Positions 10,373-19,674 are shown, counted from the first letter of the stretch. The stretch: DNA of 35,465 nucleotides from DATDAW01 sp036524675 (GCA_036524675.1 DATDBU010000049.1:1-35465); one strand, 5' to 3'. Numbers and translations are program-made. Notes: generated from the sequence alone by a model not told the origin.

Positions 10373-10786
10373 TTAACCTGCCACCTCCACAGCAATTTTG
10401 CGGGCTTTCAAAGCATCGAGAACGGCTGCCTCTGCTTCCAGCAGCGCGTAGGCAGCCGTGATGACTGCATTCACCGCGTGCTCCTCCTTGGCATCCGCCG
10501 CCTTCTCCAATTTTTCGATCTCGCGGTCGACACGCCAATCTTCCAACTTCGCGATCAGTTCGTCCTTTTTCTCTTCCAGATAGTGAAGAACCTTTTGCTT
10601 GGCGGATGCTGCCTGTTCACGTTTTGCCTCCAGACGCGCGAGCGCGTTTTTTGCGCGCGTTTCCAACTCATCCGCGCTCTCTTTCACAGCGGCAGTCAGG
10701 TGGTCTTTGGTTTCGATCAGATAAGACTCGGCGGATTTGAGGTTTTCCTCAAAACGAAGGATGCATTGGTTCAGTTTGTTGCTCAT
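10373..10786 (-). CDS. Coiled-coil protein of unknown function
   Basis: This 137-residue protein begins MSNKLNQCILRFEENLKSAE and is almost wholly helical and charged, with long heptad-like stretches (ELETRAKNALARLEAKREQA, KVLHYLEEKKDELIAKLEDW). There is no signal peptide or membrane segment. An upstream in-frame extension to 10978 is Arg/Pro-rich and overlaps the end of cls, so I prefer the ATG at 10784-10786. It follows cardiolipin synthase by 131 bases on the same strand and ends the encapsulin-cls gene run. I do not recognise a family. It could be a structural or membrane-stress protein; there is no cargo tag for the encapsulin. Confidence 0.6.
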   Translation of the reverse strand: MSNKLNQCILRFEENLKSAESYLIETKDHLTAAVKESADELETRAKNALARLEAKREQAASAKQKVLHYLEEKKDELIAKLEDWRVDREIEKLEKAADAKEEHAVNAVITAAYALLEAEAAVLDALKARKIAVEVAG

Positions 10787-10917
10787 AACGAAGTCGGAAT
10801 TTTTGGGGATCGGGAAGCTCAATAAAAGGCCAGAAGAATGATCCGGCGGAAAAAACCTCCTGCGAGGTTTGACCAGTTTCCCTTTCCGGAATCGCTCCAG
10901 TTGCTTCGCCGAAAGCC

Positions 10918-12369
10918 TTACAGCACGGGGCCGAGCAATGCCACGGCGTTGTTGCGAAAACGCTCCCAGACAGACCATTCATTCACCATTTCCTGCGTGA
11001 CGGGGTGGCTGCGGGCCAGGAACTCCTCCTGCCGCGCACGGAGTTCGGCGGTTAGCCCGGCGTCGTGGAACAGGATATTGTTCTCGTAGTTCAGATCGAA
11101 GCTGCGACGGTCCATATTGGCGGAGCCGATGAGGGTCATTGCCCCGTCGAAGGTCAGCGTCTTGGCGTGGAGCAGGCCGCCTACATACTCGTGGATATGA
11201 ACGCCGGCAGCGAGGAGTTCGGCGTAATAGCTGCGACTGGCCGCGCCGACTTCCCAGGAGTCGTTGCGCGCGGGGAAAATGATGGTCGTCTCCACTCCCC
11301 GGCGAGCGCTGGCGCAGAGGGCCGCCTGCATGGCCTCGTCTGGCACATAGTAGGGCGTGGTGATGAAAAGCGAGTCCTGTGCGGCGTAGATGAGGTTTTC
11401 AAAAACCTCGGGCATGGCTGAGTTGCGAATGGTCGGCCCGGTGCCGATGACCTGGGCGGTAAAACCCGCTTCGACTTCTGGCAGAGGCTGCAGCAGGAGG
11501 CTGAGCAGGTCATCGTTGCTGTTTGCCATCCAGCCGTCGGCGAAGAGGCGCTGGTTCTGCCGCGCGATGGGGCCTTCAAAACGCATCAGCACGTCCACCC
11601 ACGGAGCGTATTTCGCTTTTACCAGAAATTCGGGATCGGCGCAGTTCTGGCTCCCGCAGTAGGTGATCCAGTTATCGATGACCACAATCTTGCGGTGGTC
11701 GCGGAGATCGATGCGTCCCGTGAGCGCCCGCACGAGGGGATTCCCGATGGGCAGAGCGACAGCGAGTCTCACCCCGGCTTGGCGCATGTCGCGCCAGTGC
11801 GGAGAGGCGATCAGCATCCGCGAGCCAAGCCCGTCTGCCATGGCCCGGCAGGTAACGCCACGGGCCGAGGCGCGTTTGAGGGCTTCGGCTACTTTCCGTC
11901 CGTTGTGGTCGGCCAGCCAGATGTAGAAAGCGATGTGGACGGTTTCCTGCGCCGTATCGATATCGTCCACCAAGGAGTTGATGACCGCGTTCGAGTCCTT
12001 CATCAGGCGCGCGTGGTTGCCGCCGATCGGTTCGAAGCCATTGACCGACCGCCCGGCGTGGAAAACACGGCGGTAGCGGTCCGGGATATCCGCCTTGAGG
12101 GCCGCGCCTTCCCAGCCGGGAGTTTGAGTCACATCGGGAATTTCTCCCACGGCCCGGCGCATGTGCTCCACGCGCCTGCGTCCGATATTCGTCTCGCCCA
12201 GCAGAAGGTAGCCGATGATTCCGAGCACGGGCAGCGCAAAAATGATTACGACCCAAGCCAAGCGGGAAGCGGGCTGGCGGTGTGGACGCAACATGGCACG
12301 CGCGGCCACGACAAGCTGGAGAAGGAAGACCAACCCCGTCCAAAGCAAGGTGACGACGTGCGCATTCAT
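10918..12369 (-). CDS. cls: Cardiolipin synthase (phospholipase D family)
   Basis: This 483-residue protein has two N-terminal membrane helices (residues 4-20 and about 35-53, AWVVIIFALPVLGIIGYLLL) typical of the PLDc_N domain. Two HKD motifs follow: DHRKIVVID, and LLHAKTLTFD with downstream IGSANMDRRSFDLNYE. It joins two phosphatidylglycerol molecules to give cardiolipin and glycerol at the inner membrane. The ATG at 12367-12369 (MNAHVVTLL) is chosen over a longer Arg/Cys-rich extension to 12480 that would overlap the encapsulin gene. The gap to the encapsulin stop is 79 bases, so it may be transcribed with the nanocompartment genes. The active-site residues are intact. Confidence 0.9.
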   Translation of the reverse strand: MNAHVVTLLWTGLVFLLQLVVAARAMLRPHRQPASRLAWVVIIFALPVLGIIGYLLLGETNIGRRRVEHMRRAVGEIPDVTQTPGWEGAALKADIPDRYRRVFHAGRSVNGFEPIGGNHARLMKDSNAVINSLVDDIDTAQETVHIAFYIWLADHNGRKVAEALKRASARGVTCRAMADGLGSRMLIASPHWRDMRQAGVRLAVALPIGNPLVRALTGRIDLRDHRKIVVIDNWITYCGSQNCADPEFLVKAKYAPWVDVLMRFEGPIARQNQRLFADGWMANSNDDLLSLLLQPLPEVEAGFTAQVIGTGPTIRNSAMPEVFENLIYAAQDSLFITTPYYVPDEAMQAALCASARRGVETTIIFPARNDSWEVGAASRSYYAELLAAGVHIHEYVGGLLHAKTLTFDGAMTLIGSANMDRRSFDLNYENNILFHDAGLTAELRARQEEFLARSHPVTQEMVNEWSVWERFRNNAVALLGPVL

Positions 12370-12448
12370 ATCGGTTCTGCGGCCGGAAAGGCAAAAAAGG
12401 ACGTCCCGTCCATCAATGCACCAGCGCCAACACCGGGACGAACGAGTC

Positions 12449-13261
12449 TCACGAAGGTTTCTGCGACGGCGACAGCGCAACAGAGGCTTCGCTGGTCAGG
12501 ACGCGGAAAACGAATGTCTCCTGGAGATACAGCCGCACCACGGAATCGGTGTGGCTGAGGTAGCCGATGGAAACATCCTGTCCGATGTTTAGCTCGAAAT
12601 CGCCGCCTCGCGTTGTCAGGACGAACGCACCTTCAATCGCCGGCGCCCAGATGAGATTGCCGTCAACGATGCGCTTGACGTGTTCCAGGACGGGATATCC
12701 GTGATCACGGGTTTCGGCGAGTGCCGTATACTCATTGGCTCCAAGCAAGACCGAGTAGGGGCCGTTCACGCCAACGAGACGTAGCTGGCTCAATGCGTGG
12801 GCTACCGCATCGGGATAATCGCGCACATCCGCAGGCAGCGCATCGATTGGATTGCTGGTGCCTTCCCGAATGCCTTGGATGCCCGCTTCTCGGTATCCAT
12901 TGAAGATGGCCCGGTCTTCGGCAAAGGCGAGTTTCTTCGCGGCGTCTTTCGCGGGCTGCCAATCGGGATCGTTTGATCCGCGCTCCACGTCATCGATGGT
13001 CTGACGTGATAGCTCAAACGGCACCCGCAACTCGACGAGAGGTTTGACCTCGCGCTGGTTTGCGATGATGCCCTCTGCGGGAGCGGAGACCGATTTCAGA
13101 TGGCCAGTTGCGACTCCAGGCAGGGCGATTCCGCCGGGTGAAGGAACGTCCACCACCCGCCGGCCGGCCAGATACCGCTTCAGCGTCCTTGTCGTCTCGT
13201 CCTCAATCTGCGACCACGCAGCGTCCGAGATGGGTGCAAGCTCTCGATGGAGGTTATTCAT
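12449..13261 (-). CDS. Encapsulin shell protein (family 1, linocin M18-like)
   Basis: This 270-residue protein has the family 1 encapsulin pattern: MNNLHRELAPISDAAWSQIE at the N terminus, RRVVDVPSPGG, PLVELRVPFELSRQTIDD, AEDRAIFNGY, and a C-terminal beta part (GGDFELNIGQDVSIGY, LYLQETFVFRVLT). Encapsulins adopt the HK97 capsid fold and self-assemble into icosahedral shells of 60 or more subunits that enclose enzymes. The cargo gene lies directly upstream and overlaps by 8 bases. The ATG is preceded by a strong AAAGGAGAG site. The C terminus (SVALSPSQKPS) is a little longer than usual and would be on the outer surface. Length is normal. Confidence 0.95.
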   Translation of the reverse strand: MNNLHRELAPISDAAWSQIEDETTRTLKRYLAGRRVVDVPSPGGIALPGVATGHLKSVSAPAEGIIANQREVKPLVELRVPFELSRQTIDDVERGSNDPDWQPAKDAAKKLAFAEDRAIFNGYREAGIQGIREGTSNPIDALPADVRDYPDAVAHALSQLRLVGVNGPYSVLLGANEYTALAETRDHGYPVLEHVKRIVDGNLIWAPAIEGAFVLTTRGGDFELNIGQDVSIGYLSHTDSVVRLYLQETFVFRVLTSEASVALSPSQKPS

Positions 13262-14324
13262 TTTTCTCTCCTTTAAGGGATCCTATTCTGAGTGATGTCT
13301 CGCGCACAGACGAAGACGGGTCAGATGTCTCAAACGGCGGCGATGTATCGATTGCTGTGGAGGCTGCCCCATCTGTACTGATGTCGTCGAGAAATGTTGC
13401 CGAGGGCACAAAAAATAAGCTGCCGGTGACGGCGCGGCTGAAATCCAGGAGCCGGTCGTAATTGCCCGGGGGGTTGCCGACGAACATATTCTGCAGCATC
13501 GTCTCTGTGATGCGCGGGGTGCGGCTGTAACCGATGAAGTAGGTGCCGAACTCGCCGTGGCCTGGCCTGCCAAAGGGCATGTTGTCCCTCAGAATCTGGA
13601 CCTGTTTTCCATTCTCGATGATGTTCGTCAGCGCATTGTGCGCGAATGCCGGCTTCTCGGTGTCACTCAACTCGATGTCGGAAAGTTTCCTGCGTCCGAT
13701 GATGCGCTCCTGTGTCTCAACGGGGAGAGCATTCCACCCCTTCATGTCGTGAAGGTACTTCTGCACGATAACGTAGCTGCCGCCCGCAAAGGCCGGGTCT
13801 TCGTCGCCAACGATCGCCGCTTCCCTCATGCCGTCTCCTCGCGGGTTTTCCGTGCCATCGACGAATCCGAGGACATCGCGATCATCGAAGTAGCGGAACC
13901 CGTGAACCTCGTCGACGACCGAGACCGCCTCTCCGAGGCCCTCCATGATCTGAGTTGCCAATTCAAAACACATGTCCGTGCGTTTGGCCCGAATGTGAAA
14001 CAGGATGTCACCCGGAGTGGAGACGGCATGACGACTGCCCGAGCGGATCTCTCGAAACGGATGAAGCTCAGCGGGACGAGGCGAACCAAAGAGCCGGTCC
14101 CATGCCTCGGAGCCGAACCCAACGACGCATGTTAGGCCCGCTTCAACATTCCGAAATTCAACGGCGCGCACCAGCCCCGCAAGGCCTGCAAAAAAGGATC
14201 GCAGGATCGCGTAGTTGTCCTGCTCGGGACGGATGCAGACGGCCAGAAAAATCGCCGCGCGCGTGAGTGGACCGACCACCTGCTGTGGAAGAACGACTTC
14301 GTTTAGCGGCTTTGGGGTGTCCAT
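13254..14324 (-). CDS. DyP-type peroxidase, encapsulin cargo
   Basis: This 356-residue heme peroxidase has the DyP signature GFVDGTENP with catalytic Asp156, a candidate proximal heme His229 (FAHNALT) and a distal Arg246 (LRDNMPFG). After about residue 317 a Ser/Thr/Asp-rich linker leads to the tail SLRIGSLKG (344-352), the classic cargo-loading peptide that docks DyP inside encapsulin. The enzyme uses hydrogen peroxide to oxidise dyes or other bulky donors; the natural substrate is not known. I choose the ATG at 14322-14324 because AGAG/AAAGAG lies just upstream; a TTG at 14345 would add 7 residues. The stop lies within the first codons of the shell gene, so expression is coupled. Confidence 0.95.
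   Translation of the reverse strand: MDTPKPLNEVVLPQQVVGPLTRAAIFLAVCIRPEQDNYAILRSFFAGLAGLVRAVEFRNVEAGLTCVVGFGSEAWDRLFGSPRPAELHPFREIRSGSRHAVSTPGDILFHIRAKRTDMCFELATQIMEGLGEAVSVVDEVHGFRYFDDRDVLGFVDGTENPRGDGMREAAIVGDEDPAFAGGSYVIVQKYLHDMKGWNALPVETQERIIGRRKLSDIELSDTEKPAFAHNALTNIIENGKQVQILRDNMPFGRPGHGEFGTYFIGYSRTPRITETMLQNMFVGNPPGNYDRLLDFSRAVTGSLFFVPSATFLDDISTDGAASTAIDTSPPFETSDPSSSVRETSLRIGSLKGEKNE
13266..13274 (-). promoter_or_regulatory. Encapsulin ribosome binding site inside the cargo-tag codons
   Basis: AAAGGAGAG on the minus strand lies 4 bases before the encapsulin ATG. The same bases encode Lys-Gly-Glu of the DyP tail right after GSL, so the cargo tag and the shell translation signal share sequence. 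Confidence 0.85.
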
Positions 14325-14390
14325 CTCTTTAATCTCTATCAACAAATATTCTTACGCTGCCATATCGCCAGATCATATGCGGCTATCTTG

Positions 14391-14419
14391 ACGAACGGAT
14401 TCAGTCAACATTTGTTCGT
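14391..14419. promoter_or_regulatory. Inverted repeat upstream of the DyP-encapsulin operon
   Basis: ACGAAC (14391-14396) and GTTCGT (14414-14419) are separated by 17 bases, 67 bases upstream of the DyP start. It could be an operator for a stress regulator, but no regulator gene is adjacent and the repeat is short. Confidence 0.25.
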
Positions 14420-14436
14420 TCGCGAATCAGGGTCAC

Positions 14437-14468
14437 AAGGCCGTCTTTCTTCGTGCCGGAGCGGCCTT
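14437..14468. other. Hairpin in the gap between the GH63 and DyP genes
   Basis: AAGGCCG (14437-14443) pairs with CGGCCTT (14462-14468) around an 18-base loop. On the minus strand, downstream of the glycosidase gene, no T run follows, so it is a weak terminator at best. The minus strand here also holds a 28-codon open stretch without a start codon. Confidence 0.3.
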
Positions 14469-14501
14469 TCTTTCCAATGAAGCCGGCATTCTACGCATTG
14501 G

Positions 14502-14518
14502 TTCTGCCTTCTGCCTTA
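14502..14518. repeat. TTCTGCCTTCTGCCTTA repeat at the GH63 stop codon
   Basis: The minus strand reads TAA then GGCAGAAGGCAGAA, so the repeat starts exactly at the stop codon of the glycosidase gene. It is the same word as at 3800-3831. Confidence 0.6.
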
Positions 14519-17194
14519 CTTCTTTGCGTGTTCTCGTTGCCAGACGCGGTCGGATAGACTGCGAACAGCTAATGCGGTCCAGCCTGTTTGATGGGTCGCA
14601 CCGAGGCCTTTCCCGTTATCCCCGTGGAAGTACTCGTGGAAATAAACGTGGTCGCGCCAGTGCGGATCTTTCGCGAACGGCCAATCGGGGCCATCACACG
14701 GGCGCCGGCCGGTTTTTTCGTCGCGGATAAACAATGCGGAGAGACGGCGTGACAGATCTTTGGCGATCTCACCCAGCGTGAGTTCGACGCCGGAGCGTGT
14801 CGGATATTCCACTTTGAAGGAGTCCCCATAGTACCGATGGTATCGCTCCAGGGCTTCGATGAACAAATAATTGCAGGGAAACCAGACGGGCCCACGCCAG
14901 TTCGAGTTGCCGCCGAACATACCGGTGGTCGATTCGCCTGGATCGTATGCGACGCGCGATGTGTCGCCGTCATCGAAGGCGAATTCGTATGGGTGTTTTT
15001 GGTGAAATTTCGAAAGGGAACGCAAGCCGTAGGGAGACAGAAACTCTTCTTCATCAAAGAGATACGTCAGCGTTCTCCGCAGCCGTTCCCGCGTGGGTAT
15101 GGCGAGCAACAAATAGTTGTGTAGCTGATCGTTGTTTTCCAGATAACTGATGCTGCCGGAAAGGTCGCCACGATGTTTTAAAAACCAGCGCATCCGTTTC
15201 GAAAAGCCGGGGAGCTTGTTAAGCACTCTAACGTCGAGCAATTCGACGGCGATGAGAGGCATCCAACCAACGAGTGACCGGGTTTTGAGCGGCATCGTAC
15301 GGTGTTCGGACAACATTTTGTCGTAATAGAAGCCGTCTTCTTCATCCCATAATCCGTCTCCGTCCTTGCCGTTAATCGCGTCGCAAATGCGGATGAAATG
15401 TTCGAAAAACTTCGACGCCATGTCTTCGTAGGCAGGGCGCTCGGAGGCGAGTTCGAGTGCAATGGAGAGCATCGAGCCGCAATACAATCCCATCCACGCA
15501 GTGCCGTCAGCCTGTTGAAGCATGGCCCCGCCAGGCAGGGGACGTGACCGGTCGAAAACTCCGATGTTGTCCAAACCGAGGAACCCGCCGGAGAAAACGT
15601 TACGGCCCTCAGCATCCTTCCGGTTGACCCACCACGTGAAGTTCATCACCAATTTTTGGAACGATCGCGCCAGAAAATCGCGATCACGGAAACCTTCGCT
15701 GCTGCCCGCGATCTTATAAATGCGCCAGGTCGCCCACGCATGGACTGGTGGATTCACATCGGAAAAATTCCATTCGTATGCCGGCACCGCTCCGTTCGGA
15801 TGCATGTACCATTCGCGCAAGAAGAGCAGCAGCTGTTTCTTGGCAAAATCCGGATCGATCTCAGCAAACGGGATCATATGAAACGCCAGATCCCAATGCG
15901 CAAACCACGGGTATTCCCACTTGTCCGGCATGGAGATTACATCGCGATTGAAAAGGTGACGCCAGCTGGAGTTGCGAATCTTCTCGCGGGACGGCGGAGG
16001 GGTTGGCTGTTCAGCATCGCCACGCAGCCAATCGTCAACGACGTAGTGGTAAAACTGCTTCGTCCAAAGCAGGCCGGCGTAACATTGCCGCATCACGAGC
16101 GTTTCCTCAGGAGTCGCGCCGCTCCACATGTTGCGCCGATAAAACGCGTTCGCTTCGGCGCGCCGCAGCTCGAAAATTCCATTGCGCTTCTCCATGGAAG
16201 GGGGGCCGTCCCAGAGAGCTTTCTGAGTCAGCCGCAGATCAATCACAACCTCGCCGCCCGCGGGAATCGTTGTGCGATACCAGGGGGCGGTTTTTGTGCC
16301 GTGCTTTTGAGGATTCACCGCACCGGTTTCGCCATGAATGATTCGTCGGTGAAAGGCGTCTTTTACGAACGATGTGTAATTCGGATGACCGAACAGCTTC
16401 TGCGTGTTCGTCTCGTTTTCGGTGAAAAGCCATTTTGGCCTCGTGTCATCGCTCGCCGGGGCTGCCCAGAAAACAAAGTCTTCCAGAAGCTGATGGCGGG
16501 TTTCGATCATTCCGTTTGCCATCCAAAGTCGCGGCTTGAGCGAGCAGCCCTCGTGTTCGCACCCCCAAATCCACGAATTCCGAAACCATAATGTCGGAAG
16601 GATATGCAACGGAGCCGCGTCCGGCCCCCGATTCACCGCCGTGATCCGGATGTAGATATCGTTCGCATCTGCTTTTGCGTATTCAGCGAAGAGGTCGAAA
16701 TAGCGGCTTCCGTCAAAAACGCCTGTTTGTTCGACCTCGAACTCCGGATCTTCCTTGGTTCGCTTCTGATTTTCTTTGACGAGCCGATCATACGGAAACT
16801 CCGCCTGCGGATACTTGTAGAGCGACTTCGCGTAGGAATGGGTGGGTGTCGAGTCGAGATAGAAATAGTGTTCTTTTACGTCTTCGCCGTGATTTCCCTC
16901 GTGCCCGTTGAGACCGAACAGGCGTTCCTTCAGGATGGGATCGCGTTCATTCCATAGTGCAGGGGAAAAGCAGAGCCGGCATTCGCGATCCGTCCACCCT
17001 AGCAATCCGTCTTCACCCCAGCGATACGCCCTGCTTGGGGCGTGGCTAAGGGGGAAATAATTCCACGCATCGCCGTTTGCTGAATAGTCTTCGCGGACTG
17101 TTCCCCATTGGCGCTCGGCGAGATACGGTCCCCACCGTTTCCAGTTTTTCTCGCGGCGCTTGTCCTGTCCCAGCCGGATGTGTTCGGGCGTCAT
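14516..17194 (-). CDS. MGH1-like/GH63-family glucosidase
   Basis: This 892-residue protein has the start WGPYLAERQWGTVREDYS and the blocks HAPSRAYRWGEDGLLGWTD, GNHGEDVKEHYFYLDSTPTH and KYPQAEFPYDRLV. They are typical of a widespread bacterial group with an (alpha/alpha)6 barrel related to GH63 processing glucosidases and MGH1. The barrel part covers about 400-880 (PDKWEYPWFAHWDLAFHMIP, NWRGPVWFPCNYLFIEAL). No signal peptide is seen, so it is probably cytoplasmic and acts on glucosylated or mannosylglycerate-type substrates. The true substrate is unknown. The ATG at 17192-17194 lacks a good ribosome binding site. It follows gspD on the same strand after 156 bases without a strong terminator. 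Confidence 0.85.
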   Translation of the reverse strand: MTPEHIRLGQDKRREKNWKRWGPYLAERQWGTVREDYSANGDAWNYFPLSHAPSRAYRWGEDGLLGWTDRECRLCFSPALWNERDPILKERLFGLNGHEGNHGEDVKEHYFYLDSTPTHSYAKSLYKYPQAEFPYDRLVKENQKRTKEDPEFEVEQTGVFDGSRYFDLFAEYAKADANDIYIRITAVNRGPDAAPLHILPTLWFRNSWIWGCEHEGCSLKPRLWMANGMIETRHQLLEDFVFWAAPASDDTRPKWLFTENETNTQKLFGHPNYTSFVKDAFHRRIIHGETGAVNPQKHGTKTAPWYRTTIPAGGEVVIDLRLTQKALWDGPPSMEKRNGIFELRRAEANAFYRRNMWSGATPEETLVMRQCYAGLLWTKQFYHYVVDDWLRGDAEQPTPPPSREKIRNSSWRHLFNRDVISMPDKWEYPWFAHWDLAFHMIPFAEIDPDFAKKQLLLFLREWYMHPNGAVPAYEWNFSDVNPPVHAWATWRIYKIAGSSEGFRDRDFLARSFQKLVMNFTWWVNRKDAEGRNVFSGGFLGLDNIGVFDRSRPLPGGAMLQQADGTAWMGLYCGSMLSIALELASERPAYEDMASKFFEHFIRICDAINGKDGDGLWDEEDGFYYDKMLSEHRTMPLKTRSLVGWMPLIAVELLDVRVLNKLPGFSKRMRWFLKHRGDLSGSISYLENNDQLHNYLLLAIPTRERLRRTLTYLFDEEEFLSPYGLRSLSKFHQKHPYEFAFDDGDTSRVAYDPGESTTGMFGGNSNWRGPVWFPCNYLFIEALERYHRYYGDSFKVEYPTRSGVELTLGEIAKDLSRRLSALFIRDEKTGRRPCDGPDWPFAKDPHWRDHVYFHEYFHGDNGKGLGATHQTGWTALAVRSLSDRVWQREHAKK

Positions 17195-17350
17195 TGTGGG
17201 ATACTGATAATCGCGCAGGGAAGCGCAACCGTATTCTGCGAGGAATATGGATCTTGTTATTTTTCTTTGGTTTGAGGCGACCGATCGTGGGCCTTTTATT
17301 GGCCGGGCGGAATTTTGCTTATGCCAGGACCACCACAGCCGGGTGGATTT

Positions 17351-19663
17351 TTACTTTTGAAGCGCTTTCGCCCGGATAGGTGTCCGGACGGGCTGGGCGC
17401 GGGGAATGGGGGGTTCGGCCATTTCCAAGGCATCGGAGCTGATGTCCGCACGTCCTGCTTCTTCAGTGCTGGCGCGGAGGATGTCGTTACCGGTACCGAC
17501 GACATTTGGCTGGATAAAGATCATCAGCTCGTTCCGTTCTTTTACCTTTTTTGTAGATTTAAAAAGATAGCCCAGATAGGGAATGGAACTGAGGACCGGA
17601 ATGCCACTCTTATTGTTAGTGTCGGATTCCGTGACCAAACCGCCGAGGACGACGACATGTTTGTTGGCGACGGTGACAGTAGTGTCGACGGTCTGGGTGG
17701 CGATGGTGGGCACGTTTTCGCCGCCGATCGTCTGACTGCCGGCGACGCTGTCGTTGGTTTGCACGACTTTGAGCGTGACTTCGTTGTCGGCGTTGATGAG
17801 CGGAATGACGGCGAGTTCGAGCACAACGTCTTCGTAATCGATGTTGGAGGTGACATTGGTGGTTCCGTCTACATTTTGCGTGGTGTTGGTGAGGGTTTGA
17901 GTCGGAACCGCGATGCGTTGGCCGGAGGAAATGGTGGCTCTTTTGTTGTTCGAGGCATACACGATCGGACGCGAGAGCACTTTAAAACGATTGGTGGATT
18001 GCAATGCGTGGAGGTAAACGTGCAATTGGTCACCAATGGTGCCGTAGATATTCAGACCGGCTACGATCGGAATGTTAGAAAAGGTTTTTAGATTGGACGG
18101 ATCGATCAGCGTCCTAAGCGGCGCCGTTGTAATGCCGCGAGTGACATTGCCGCTTGCGAAGCCGGAATCGCGACCCAGGAAGTTTTGAAGATAGTCGATT
18201 CCGAACTCATTGTCGTCATTGAGTCTGAACTGGCCGATGACGGTGGACAGGTAGACCTGGCGTGTTTTTTGATCGAGCCGGCTTAGAATGCTCCTGGCGC
18301 GTTCGGTGCTTTCGGGCGGGCCGATGACGAGGATGGAGTTTGCCTTTTTGTCCGCGATGATGCGGGTCTTGCCGACTATGACCGATTCGGGAGTGGTGTC
18401 ATTTTCGCTATCGGTGAGCAAGTCGGATGCACGGGCACCCGCAGCGCTTGTATTGGAGCCCATACCGTTCCCGGAATCCGAAGAATAACGGCGGTTGCCA
18501 CCGGTGCTGACATTACGTGGCTGGCCCGGCGTTGCGCCAGGCGCGGCGCCCCCGGTCGACCCTTCGCTAGTATCCTCGGTAAGCAAATCCTGTAGAACGG
18601 GGAGAACTTCCGCGGCAGTGACGTATTTGAGACGGACCTCGAGTGGGTCCGTAAAACCGACGGCGCGATCGAAGTCGCGAATGAGACTTTTCACGTAAGG
18701 AAAACTGGCCGGACGCGCAATAACCAGGATGCGGTTCGTCCGGGTATCAGGAATCACCTGCACATTACCGGAGACAAGACTGTTCGCGGAGCTTTCCGCT
18801 GAGCCTTGGCCGGGAAGGTTGGGAAGAGGTTGAGCAGGATTCGGAGGCGGGACATTTGCAGCGGGGGCGCCGCCTGCTCGGCCGCTGGGGTAGGTGGTGC
18901 CTTTTTGAGCCTCGATCATCTTGGTGATGGTGTCTGCGACCCGCTCAGCGTCGGCACGCATGAGGGAGACGAATTCGGAGACCATCTTGGCTGGTGGAAC
19001 GTCGATCAGTTCCTTGATGTCGAGCATTTGCCGGATGACGGAAGCGTTTTCCGTAATAAGCAACGCCTGAGCGCTTTGGACAGGTGCTATGACGCCGTAC
19101 GAGTGTACAAGAATGCTATTGGTCATGGCATTATAGGCTTCCTGGACGTCGAGATATTTGAACGGCATGTAATACGTCACGATCTGGTCCCCAGGAGGCA
19201 AGCTGGCAGGACTCGCATAGACGCGGATGCCTTCGCTGCGCGGATTTTTTCCGGCAACAATGTTAATGATCTTGAGTTGGTTCTCGCCGGCAGGGACGAG
19301 GGCGAAGTTGTTCAGCAGAAGCGTGGCTTCGATGATGGATAAAGCTTCACGTTTGGTGACTTGCTCGGCCACGTTGAGGCTGACATTGGCACCCGCGAGA
19401 GTCGCGTCCTTGATCAGACGTTTGCCGCTGAACTGTTCGTAAAGCAGCAAAATGGCAGGAACCGGCGTGTCGGGATAGTTGAGCGTGACCATTTCATCCA
19501 ATGGATCGCGAGAGGGATTGGCGTTGGCATTGGGATCGCGATTGGCTGGATTTGTGGGATCGAGAATGGGTTCACCAGGCTGGATGGGGGGCGGGACCTG
19601 AGCCTGAGGAGCGACCGCCGATAACAAGAGGCAAAGCAACGGGAAGAGAACGTAGCGTTTCAT
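17351..19663 (-). CDS. gspD: Type II secretion system secretin GspD
   Basis: This 770-residue protein has a signal peptide (MKRYVLFPLLCLLLSAVAPQ), periplasmic N domains (FSGKRLIKDATLAGANVSLN and a second region with IPDTRTNRILVIARPASF), a Ser/Gly/Thr-rich linker in mid-protein, and a C-terminal secretin domain with VPVLSSIPYLGYLFKS and NELMIFIQPNVV. It forms the outer membrane ring through which folded proteins leave. The ATG at 19661-19663 gives a clean signal peptide; a TTG at 19678 would overlap the upstream stop as TTGA. It is the last gene of the gsp cluster in transcription order. The tail after the secretin domain is Pro/Arg-rich. Confidence 0.93.
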   Translation of the reverse strand: MKRYVLFPLLCLLLSAVAPQAQVPPPIQPGEPILDPTNPANRDPNANANPSRDPLDEMVTLNYPDTPVPAILLLYEQFSGKRLIKDATLAGANVSLNVAEQVTKREALSIIEATLLLNNFALVPAGENQLKIINIVAGKNPRSEGIRVYASPASLPPGDQIVTYYMPFKYLDVQEAYNAMTNSILVHSYGVIAPVQSAQALLITENASVIRQMLDIKELIDVPPAKMVSEFVSLMRADAERVADTITKMIEAQKGTTYPSGRAGGAPAANVPPPNPAQPLPNLPGQGSAESSANSLVSGNVQVIPDTRTNRILVIARPASFPYVKSLIRDFDRAVGFTDPLEVRLKYVTAAEVLPVLQDLLTEDTSEGSTGGAAPGATPGQPRNVSTGGNRRYSSDSGNGMGSNTSAAGARASDLLTDSENDTTPESVIVGKTRIIADKKANSILVIGPPESTERARSILSRLDQKTRQVYLSTVIGQFRLNDDNEFGIDYLQNFLGRDSGFASGNVTRGITTAPLRTLIDPSNLKTFSNIPIVAGLNIYGTIGDQLHVYLHALQSTNRFKVLSRPIVYASNNKRATISSGQRIAVPTQTLTNTTQNVDGTTNVTSNIDYEDVVLELAVIPLINADNEVTLKVVQTNDSVAGSQTIGGENVPTIATQTVDTTVTVANKHVVVLGGLVTESDTNNKSGIPVLSSIPYLGYLFKSTKKVKERNELMIFIQPNVVGTGNDILRASTEEAGRADISSDALEMAEPPIPRAQPVRTPIRAKALQK

Positions 19664-19674
19664 CAGGGCAGGAT

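Noticed and set aside
12468..12481. Shared word CGGCGACAGCGCAA at the encapsulin 3' end and in the gspK leader
   Set aside because: Only two copies were seen, both in coding sequence rich in Arg or Ser codons, so chance is a sufficient explanation.
17300..17350. Hairpin CCACC...GGTGG after gspD as a terminator
   Set aside because: The stem is only 5 pairs and no T run follows on the minus strand.
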